Below, one piece after another: positions 56,639 through 64,000 of a DNA stretch of 64,000 bases. The stretch covers positions 241,694,332 to 241,758,331 of the forward strand of contig NC_081409.1 of NCBI RefSeq assembly GCF_030272615.1. Direction: 5' to 3'. The position numbers and the translations under genes are program-made. Within the stretch, counting starts at the first letter, position 1. Every line of letters begins with the position of its first letter. Below the pieces are notes generated by a model. The model had not been told where the DNA came from. It saw only the letters and a program-made list of their open reading frames with translations, and made no database searches. The DNA comes from Cryptomeria japonica. Taxonomy: Eukaryota; Streptophyta; Pinopsida; Cupressales; Cupressaceae.

Positions 56639-58157
56639 TGGTGCAGGAGCACCTAAGGGTTGAAATGCCCTTAACAAATTTTGGCTTGTGAGACTTTCCA
56701 GTGGTCATGCAAATAGATAAGGACTAGCTCTAGTCCATTTGTAAGGTTGTTTAATTGAAGTTTTTAAATGTCTTTTATCGGCAAGACCTACCCCAATCAA
56801 CAAGTCTTACCCTGATGAGTTCGCCAGAGTTTGGAGTGGTTGTATTAGGTATCGGAAGGAGCGGTTTCAAGTTACCCCAATGATTAAATTGACCTGTATT
56901 TGGACGGTGATCTCAAATGATCCTATGACTGTTGCTATACCGCGATGGGAATATGCATGAAGGTTATCCTCTGTGACTTAGTGACCAAGGTAGGGCCCAA
57001 CAAGAGAGCAACTTAGAGGAGATAATGGTCGAACAAATCGAGGTTGATCCAACGATGGTCGCTAGGTCGCGATGGAAAATTGCTCGTTAGAATATCCATC
57101 GCGACCCAGCGACAAAGAAGAGCTTCATTCCGGGTGGTTAGTGAGGTCGTTCTAAGGTGGTAGGGTAGGGACCCTGGAGCCAATCAGGGGGTTCCACGTG
57201 ACAGAGCGCAAAAAGAGAGATCAAGCAAGATCGGACGATCGGGATAACTGTTTTGGTTGTGTTCCTGATGAAAACACCCGATAGAAAAGTGTGAGTGGTG
57301 GACATGGTTATCGGCCATCGGCAAAGGTGTGTTTTGGTTACCCAAATCACCCAATGGAAAAGTGTGAACCTTGCAAGTCACCAACGGGCATCAGAATCCA
57401 GGTTTTGAGGCTACACCGATGACTCGTTATGAAACTATTTTCTCCAGTTTGTAACTGTTTGTGTTTCACGACGGATGGATGAGCTATAAAATTCTAATTG
57501 TAAGGCATTGGATTGGTTGGATACTACAAGAAACACAAGAGAAATACATACAAGTCTGTTTTTTGGGTTTCTATCACTGAGTGTTGTACTGTCTTGTTTT
57601 TGTTAGGTTTTTTATTACAGTTATGTAATTAAAGTTTCCTTTTTGTTGTTCATTTCTTTGTTTTGAATTCATAGTGTAAATATGGCTCTATCTTGAACCT
57701 CCACCATGGGATCCACATGGCCATTCGAGTTCTTCAAGAAGAGCCGAAAATGTACAGTAAGAGTAGAGTAGTAGTAGGAGGAAACCAAGAAATGGTAATC
57801 GCCATTTCTGCATACTGAGCCTAGGCGACCTTGGAAGAAGTCCGGCTAGGTTTCAGTGACCGTAATTGAGTAAGTGTAGGGGAGGACTTGTGTAGAAGTC
57901 TGATTGCAAAATCAGACAGGATGATGACTTTACAGACTGCGAGTAAGCAAGGGTAGTCCTACACCTCTGCAACTCATAGTGACAGAATCTAGGAGCATGG
58001 AGAACAAGATTCTTTATGAGCTTGTATCGAGTGTGTTAAGAAAATACTGGTAGGGAAGCACTTAGAAGTCTAGAGGGGTAGACTTGGAACCCAGGAAGGG
58101 ATAGAAGCAAACTGTCAATAAATTTAATTGATGGCAAACTAGGTTGCCTCCCTATCA
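56639..58157 (+). mobile_element. L8: solo LTR in C3 RNase H
   Basis: Runs TGGTGCAGGAGC to CCCTATCA with perfect flanks ATAGA (56634-56638 and 58158-58162). TATAAAA at about 57487 supports plus orientation. Positions about 56930-57200 match the internal module of the C6 LTR (GCTATACCGCGATGGG, GAATATCCATCG, GAGCCAATCAGG). It has the same palindrome as L7 at its start. It carries no gene. Confidence 0.85.
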
Positions 58158-58162
58158 ATAGA

Positions 58163-58416
58163 TGAAGTAGATGTTGAAGAATATTAGAGTTGTTTATGAT
58201 GTGCCTATTGCTATATACTGTGATAATTCTAGTGCTATCAACATTTATAAGAATCTGATGTTTCATTCCAAGACTAAGCATATATCGATAGAGTTTCAGT
58301 TCTTGAGAGAGAAGGTGAATGAGAAGGAAGTCAGACTAGAGTATGTGTCTACAAGGGAACAAGTTGTAGAGATCTTCATAAAGCCTTTGTCGAAGGATGC
58401 TTTAGAGTATCTCTAG
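58163..58416 (+). pseudogene. C3 RNase H, last part
   Basis: Resumes after L8 with MLKNIRVVYDVP, IYCDNSSAINIYKN, HSKTKHISIEF and the typical C-terminal KPLSKDALEYL. TAG codons stand in the first bases (58159-58161 and 58168-58170). An 81-codon open part remains. Confidence 0.85.
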
Positions 58417-58743
58417 GAGAAGCTAGGAGTAATTACCCCTTTGGATAAGAACTAAGATGCATGGATTTGCATCGTTCCGGTGGATTTCATAGAGATATCT
58501 TATGATCCGGATTAATGTGTGGTGGCTGCTACTCCGGGGGAGTAGTCAATGATTCAGATATTCAGATTGGTGATTTGTGCAGTATGTGCTTTTTACATTG
58601 ATGTCAAAGGGGGAGAGAGAGCTATGTTGAAAACCTTGTTGAGTTGGGTGCATGATCTTAGGGGTAGCTGATTAGATTGTTTTCTTTCTTTGCATTGACT
58701 ATTTTTTACATCATATGTTGCCATCAATGCCAAAGGGGGAGAT
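58417..58743 (+). other. C3 3' untranslated region with polypurine tract
   Basis: No gene. A purine run CAAAGGGGGAGAGAGAG occurs at about 58606. The tract next to the LTR, AAAGGGGGAGA at 58732-58742, is the expected plus-strand primer. Confidence 0.75.
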
Positions 58744-60072
58744 TGTTGGATATTGTTGAGAAGTTTGATGGATAAATGTTTTGTCATTGATGTCAACATA
58801 TTCCTCTGTGTGTTTTAGTTTTGCAATTAGATTAAGTAAGTTGGTTCGGTCAGTGTGTTTCAAATGCGTTGTTGCAGATTAAAGAGTTTTGATATAAGTA
58901 TCTCTAGTTGATTCAACATAAGTTTCAGTGGTCCGCATGATGATTTGATCGAGTTATGTGATCCGGTATTGCGATTGGTTTTTCATTGTTCAGTGTTCTA
59001 GATTTTGCTCCACATTGCCCCGAGATTGGAATATCTTTTTTTGTAGATTTGGCAGAGTGTTTGGGACATTCTACTATGTCCTCAATTCAGATGGTTCGTG
59101 ATTTGGATGTTCGCAAGTGTATCTTTTAGTTTGACAGTTAGTCGAGTTAGTGTTCTCAAGGTTCGGTATAATGATGATGAAGATTCTAGTAAGTGGTGAT
59201 GTTGCGATAATTTTGATGCTTGTGGATGTTTCTAGATCATGTTCTATTTGTGTTGGTGGTTCGCATTGATTGTTGTGCACATTAATGATGTTTTTCTTAT
59301 TTGATGGTGTTCTTCGTGCTATGCAACATTCGTGATGATTGTGGCATGTTGCAGAAGTTTGAGGCATAATTCTTGGAGGTGTTTCATGTTTGCGGTGGTG
59401 ATTGGGGTCCATACTATGTCTTAGCCGACATTGTTTTGGTCTGCATATGTTATTGTAGCGTGTGTGGTCATATTTTATAATTTGTATTGTCGGTTGATCC
59501 GACCTTGAAATATAGGTTGATGATTTGTATAAAATGATGTAATTTCGTATTGTTGATGTATCTGTGGAGTCTGTGAGTATCTATAAAGTGCGAATAAAGC
59601 TTTGATATTTCAATATCAAAGGAGAAGTGTGAAATAAGTGTAGGAGAGAAGTATATGAGCTTAACCAAAATTGTAACCAGGCATTAGGAGATGTTATTCT
59701 ATCAGTTCATGATCTTCTAGATGTAATTCGAATCTTTTTGTAAGATAGCGAGTCTTCCCTAGAGTTGTAGCCCTTGTTGTTATTGTGTTTTGAGTAGTGA
59801 GTTATAGGCAGTGTGCTTGAATGCATGTGCATTCCCCATCGTAACATTTCATATACTTCTAGAAGGGTATCATCTTATTGTGGGTAGGTTCCAACCATGG
59901 GTTTTCCCTTAACCAGGTTTTCCATGTCAAAAATCTTGGTGTTATGTGTGTTATTAATGTGGTGTTGATTTATGCTTTCATTGTTAATAATTAGATCTGA
60001 AATTGAGTTTAAGTTAAGTTTTGTGAAAACTGATTCAGCCCCCCCTCTCAATTTTCTGCCTCGTTGCCAACA
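58744..60072 (+). repeat. C3 3' LTR (1329 bp)
   Basis: Uninterrupted TGTTGGATATTG to TTGCCAACA. It aligns in order with the three 5' LTR pieces at 20899, 29123 and 45748, and serves as the undisturbed template for locating N4 and G5. Its TTTTCCATGTC block and polypyrimidine end are shared with the M1 and S LTRs. Confidence 0.9.
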
Positions 60073-60863
60073 GTCTCAACACTCATCACCTAATTACAAA
60101 ATATAACCATACACGCTACAAAATCATATGTGGACCAAGAAATGTTGGCTAAGACATAACATAGACCCATATCACACGCCTTGAATGTGAAAAACCTCAA
60201 AGAATTACACATCGAACATCCACAACATGCTACAAGCATCTGGTTAGCCAAAACAAAGAACACCAACACACTGGAGAAAATCATCAATTACATGCACAAC
60301 GATCAATGCAAACCACCAACACAAAAGACACATGACTAGAAACATCCACAAGCATCATGAATTGCCACCACATCATCTACATCAACTCAAATTACTAGAA
60401 TCACATCATCATTATACTGAACTTCAAGAACACTAACTACAACGACTGTCAACGTGGAAAAATGACATGTAGAGCACTAAACCACAAACCACTTGAATTG
60501 AAGACACACATCAACATCTTAAATATTCCTCCAAATCCATAGATCAAGCTATTACAATGCGGAGAAATGAAAATCAAATTACTGACACTCTGGCACAACT
60601 GAAAAACCAACCACAATATAGATAACCATATCTCACTCAAATCTTCATGTAGACCACTGAAAATTATACTAAATCGTCTATACACAATCCTCTACAAACC
60701 CTTTAATCCACAAACTCTGATCATCAACATACTGAGCAAATCAACTCACTGACCTTGACTGCAACACTGTCACACACAGAGAAATATGTTGACATCAATG
60801 ACAACACATCTCTCAGATATCATTATATTACATATTTGCAGCAATCTCCTCAAACATCCAACA
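60073..60863 (-). repeat. S: solo Copia LTR, right part
   Basis: Continues the LTR after C3: CTCAACAC..CATCACCTAATTAC aligns with M1 11590-11620. It ends in CATCCAACA, which on the minus strand is TGTTGGATG, the LTR start type of M1 and C3. Positions 60864-60892 between it and M2 coding sequence are unassigned. The outer boundary is therefore uncertain by about 30 bases. Confidence 0.6.
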
Positions 60864-60892
60864 AACTCTCCAAGCATCAACATTTCAAATCC

Positions 60893-61480
60893 TACACAAC
60901 CATGATCAATAGATCATTACCTTCATATATGATGTATAAGTTACTATTTGTCACTCCTCTTTTGAACCCTTGCTCTTGAAGATATTTGTCCAATCTTGAG
61001 TGCCATGCCCTTGGTGCTTGTTTTTGTCCACAAAGGGTTTTATTTAGTTTGAAAACACAACCCTTCTTTTCTGGCAACACAAATCCTTCAGGTTGTTCAA
61101 TATATACTTCATCGTCCAAATATCCATTTAAGAAGGGTTGATTTCACATCCATTTGGTAGACTTTAAAGCTAGTGAAACTTGAAAACGCTAAGAACATCT
61201 TGATAGCTTCCAATCATGCAACATGCACGCAAATGTTTCTTCAAAGTCAATTCCTTTGACTTGTGCATATCCTTTGCACACAAGTCTTTATTTATTTCTT
61301 GTAACTTCCCCATCTTCATTCAACTTATTTCAAAAGATCTGTTGGGTTCCAATTACATTGTTGTATTTAGGTCTTGGAACAAGTTCCCAAGTATTGTTCT
61401 TTTCAATTTTCTCTAAGTCCTCTTCCATCGCTTTTATCCAAAACTTGTCTTCACTTGCCTTATTAAAAGTTCTTTGGTTC
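60893..61480 (-). pseudogene. M2 reverse transcriptase, N-terminal part
   Basis: Minus-strand Copia motifs: EEDLEKIEKNNTW near 61410, degenerate KGYAQVKG and MDVKS near 61140, YIEQPEGFVLPEKKGCVFKLNKTL at about 61020-61100, QAPRAWHSRLDKYLQEQGF, then NDLLIMVV at 60893, just before the YVDD loop. The sequence breaks there and S begins. The next recognisable part is at 20353. Frame changes occur near 61120 and 61200. Confidence 0.8.
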
Positions 61481-62453
61481 TATCCTGGAAAGAAGGCAAA
61501 AGTGTGCATGCTCTATCAAGTTAGCAAGTCTTATGCTTGTTTGAACTTTTGTGTCTAAATCTCCAATGACCAAGTCTTCTAGATGGTTCTTCTGAATAAA
61601 CTTACATGGAGTCTTGGATGGTTCTTTTAATGGAGTTTTGGGATTTTCTTGCTCAAGCTCCACTTGCTCACTTTACTCCTCTGATTCTTCTTCTTTGCTA
61701 ACATTATCTATTTCAAGAACATCTTTTGAAATTTCTTTATAATGTCTTCCTTCATCAATTTTCACATTTGCACTCTCAACCATCTTGTGTAGCCTTTTGT
61801 TGTAGCATTTGTATGCTTTACTTATTGTAGAGTACCCAAAGTATATTCCTTTGTCTTCTCTAGCATCAAATTTGCCTAAGTCTTCTTCATCTCTCCTTAT
61901 GTAGCATGTACTACCAAAGGCTCTGAAATGCTTGACTGTTGTAGATCCTCCTTTCTATAACTCATATGGAAGTTTTGTCATTATTTACCCTGATTTGTGC
62001 ACGATTCAAGATGTAAACCATTGTGTGAATTGCATCTTTCCAAACGATATCAAATACCTTTGATTAATTCAATATGGCACTAGCCATTTCTTGAACCGTT
62101 TTATTTTTTCCCCCTACAATGCCATTTTGTTGTGGAGTTCTTGCTGCTAAAAATTGTCTTCTTATCCCATGTTTTTCACAAAAAAATTTAAATTCATTAG
62201 AATTGAATTCTCCCCCCCTATTTGATCTAAGACACTTGATTTTAGAATCTGATTCATTCTCTACTAATTCTTTGAAAGCTTTAAACTTATTAAGAGCTTC
62301 AAAATTTAATTTTAGAAAGGCAACCTAAGTCATTGTAGATAAATCATCATTGAATAACATGAAATATGTTTCTCCTTGTATGCTTTTTGTTCTTGTTGGA
62401 CCAACAAGATTTGTATGGATGAGCTCTAATGGTTTAGATGTTGAACACTCATT
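61481..62453 (-). pseudogene. M2 integrase core and C-terminus, broken
   Basis: Reading leftwards from 62453: HTNLVGPTRTKSIQGE with the first catalytic Asp replaced by Asn, then YFMLFNDDLSTMT. The LRSNRGGEFNS segment lacks the second Asp. RTPQQNGIVGGKNKT has Gly where the family has the catalytic Glu. The remainder carries YKCYNKRL-like and VKIDEG-like blocks and an Asp/Glu-rich linker. Stops near 62325 and 61990 occur. The triad appears lost. Confidence 0.7.
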
Positions 62454-63060
62454 TTATTTGAAACTTACTCTAATTTGATTTCCTAGTTGGCATTGCTTGC
62501 AAAGGATATTTGTGTGTTTTAAAATCTTTGGCATGTCCCTCACCACTCCCTTATGACATATTTTGACCAAATTGCCAAAATTTAAATGGCTTAATCTCTT
62601 ATGCCACAACCAACTCTTGTCCTCTTGAACCATGTAACAACTTTCACTATCAATATCTTTAAGGATGTAAATATTTTTTGATGCTTTACAAGCATTTGTT
62701 ATTAGTTTTCCATCCTTTTTGATTTCACATCCTTTAGGAAGAAATGTCAGGGTGCGCCCTTGATCACAAAGTTGACTTACACTTAGCAGATTTTGTTTAA
62801 GCCCCTTAACATAAAGAACAATTTCAGTATTTGTTTTACCATGATCCAAACTAAGAGTCCCTTTTCGTTTTACTTCTTTCTTTGAATTATGGCCACAACT
62901 AATTATTCCTTCATCTGTTGGTTCAAAAGAAATGAATTTTCTCTTGTTAGTTGTCATACGTCTCGAACATCCGCTACCAACATACCACCTATCATTTTTA
63001 TTTTGATCATGTAGGGTTGTTTGCACAAACAATGATTTATCTTACTCTTCCTTTTCTTAC
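62454..63060 (-). pseudogene. M2 protease and integrase zinc finger
   Basis: Open minus-strand frame 63032-62454. The protease active site reads WYVGSGCSRRMT: Asp is replaced by Gly, so it is inactive. The conserved GTLSLDHGKTN, LYVKGLKQNLLSVSQLCD and CEIKKDGKL follow. The integrase HHCC finger is intact: LWHKRLSHLNF and CKQCQLGN. Confidence 0.8.
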
Positions 63061-64000
63061 TTCTTCTTTTTCCAACTCATTATTGGCTCCTCCTTTCTTT
63101 TGAGAGGAATGCCTTCTTTCTTGATGACTCTACAAAAATGGGTTGTATGACCAAAATTGTTGCACTTGTAACATATAATATCATAATACATTAAAGGGGA
63201 AAATGAATTATAGTTCCTTTGAGTGAAGCTAGGAACATTCCTTGTATCCTACAATTTATTGCTTTGTGACGAAACTTATAACAAGAGAAACAATATGCAT
63301 TAAAAGAATAATAAAGAATAGGCATATATGGTTGTCTTTGATGAAGAGCATTTCTCCAATTGTACTTGTTTGCCTTTGAAGGTGGATTGGTTCTTGAGGA
63401 AATTGCACCCTTCTTATTGACTTCCTTCTTATTGTTGTCCTTGGTTGAATTCATGAGAGCCTCGATATAACTTCTTGGCTTGCCTTCAACTACTTCTCTT
63501 AACAAATCCATACTCTTTGAACTTGTAGCTTCTGTTGATTGATCTTCCATAAAGCCAAGACCAATTTTATTGAGTGGAGATCTTTGTGAATTGATAAGAT
63601 TATCTAGTTTCTTGGTGCTTTTATCAAATTTTTGGTACTTTTCTAACTCATTCTTTAAGGTGACAATTTCTAGCTCTAGATTGTTGTAGTCATCTTCCAT
63701 TGCGTTTAATTGATCCTTCATTACTTCCTCAATATGTTTTTTGCTTCTTCTAATTGGATTTTCAGATCTTCAATAATCTTGTTCAATCTTTCAAGGGTTT
63801 CAAAAACTTCTTGAAATTCCATCTCGTGCTTTGAGATTTTCTTTTTAAGTTTTTCATTTTGTTTGTATGCATAGTGGAGTTCTTCCTCAAGATCATTTCA
63901 TGCCTCATTTAGATCTTCTTCTTCTTCTTCTATATTTTTGTCTTCCATTGCCATAAAAATTATTTCTCCTTTATCATTTCTTGAGAAATCATCATTGCTT
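63061..64000 (-). pseudogene. M2 coiled-coil gag with zinc knuckle (start outside window)
   Basis: Minus-strand frame from the right edge, with stops near 63725 and 63900. The main open part is 63721-63191. Glu/Lys-rich coiled coil is followed by NSQRSPLNKIGLGF, which resembles the QSQR..YGLGY of N4 gag. The zinc knuckle CFSCYKFRHKAINC lies at about 63255-63300, with Arg for the usual Gly. A second, degenerate knuckle lies near 63140-63180. This is the gag type of SIRE/Maximus Copia elements. Confidence 0.75.

Larger units (their letters stand above)
20899..60072 (+). mobile_element. C3: Ty1/Copia element carrying five nested insertions
   Basis: The 5' LTR begins TGTTAGATATT at 20899. Its 3' LTR is continuous at 58744-60072. 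Flanking pentamers GACTC (20894-20898) and GTCTC (60073-60077) are target duplications with one mismatch. The 5' LTR is split by N4 and G5, gag by C6, the protease/integrase border by L7 and RNase H by L8. Summed 5' LTR pieces (about 1.34 kb) equal the 3' LTR length. Primer site at 45912 and purine tract at 58732 confirm plus orientation. Coding sequence has many stops. Confidence 0.85.
18415..64000 (-). mobile_element. M2: oldest host Copia element (SIRE/Maximus-like), split by later insertions
   Basis: Minus-strand Copia. Gag, protease, integrase and the start of reverse transcriptase run from the right edge to 60893. The end of reverse transcriptase and RNase H resume at 20353 and run to about 19475. 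A 3' LTR fragment follows at 19320-18415. Everything between 20354 and about 60892 is later insertion (S, then C3 with its own insertions). Its coiled-coil gag with a GLGF segment and zinc knuckle resembles the SIRE type and N4 gag. About 35 codons of reverse transcriptase around the active site are missing at the S junction. Its 5' LTR lies right of the window. Confidence 0.75.

Overview
The window is plant nuclear DNA made almost entirely of nested, mostly decayed LTR retrotransposons. I found no convincing host gene, rRNA, tRNA or CRISPR array. The base composition, the Ty1/Copia and Ty3/Gypsy coding remnants, the initiator-tRNA-Met primer sites (TGGTATCAGAGC) and the old multi-level nesting fit a large repeat-dense seed-plant genome. 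A gymnosperm is plausible, but this is inference.

I use these names. M2: oldest Copia, minus strand, 18415 to beyond the right edge. M1: Copia, minus strand, 7390-18414, apparently sitting in the M2 3' LTR. G1: Gypsy, minus strand, from beyond the left edge to 7389, inserted in M1 pol. G2: Gypsy, plus strand, 11878-17943, inserted in the M1 5' LTR with target duplication GTGAG. S: solo LTR in M2 reverse transcriptase, 20354-20898 resuming at 60073-60863. C3: Copia, plus strand, 20899-60072, inserted in S. Inside C3 lie N4 (minus-strand non-autonomous Copia, 21333-29117), G5 (plus-strand Tat/Ogre-like Gypsy, 29868-45747), C6 (plus-strand non-autonomous Copia, 46886-51959, duplication ATTAT), L7 (solo LTR, 52360-54099) and L8 (solo LTR, 56639-58157, duplication ATAGA). 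The nest is therefore four levels deep.

Layout by region. 1-7389: G1, the youngest element. Its visible LTR portions differ at only a few positions, and it has an uninterrupted 1061-codon ORF with an acidic repeat region, an aspartic protease and a G-patch-like motif, but no reverse transcriptase. 7390-18414: decayed M1, with degraded G2 (a relative of G1) in its 5' LTR. 18415-20898: M2 3' end, then S. 20899-29867: C3 5' LTR holding N4, which pairs a zinc-knuckle gag with a long unknown ORF. 29868-45747: G5, a full Gypsy set of domains, with a misplaced 1-kb copy of the C3 LTR end and gag behind its left LTR. 45748-60072: the rest of C3, broken by C6, L7 and L8. 60073-64000: the end of S, then M2 reverse transcriptase, integrase, protease and gag on the minus strand.

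No element here looks autonomous. Catalytic residues are lost in M1 reverse transcriptase, M2 protease, C3 integrase and G5 integrase. G1, N4 and C6 encode gag-like proteins without polymerase and would need enzymes supplied in trans. The most unusual items are the intact G1 protein, the N4 additional ORF, the G5 junction copied across an LTR, and several structured repeat arrays in leaders and LTRs.
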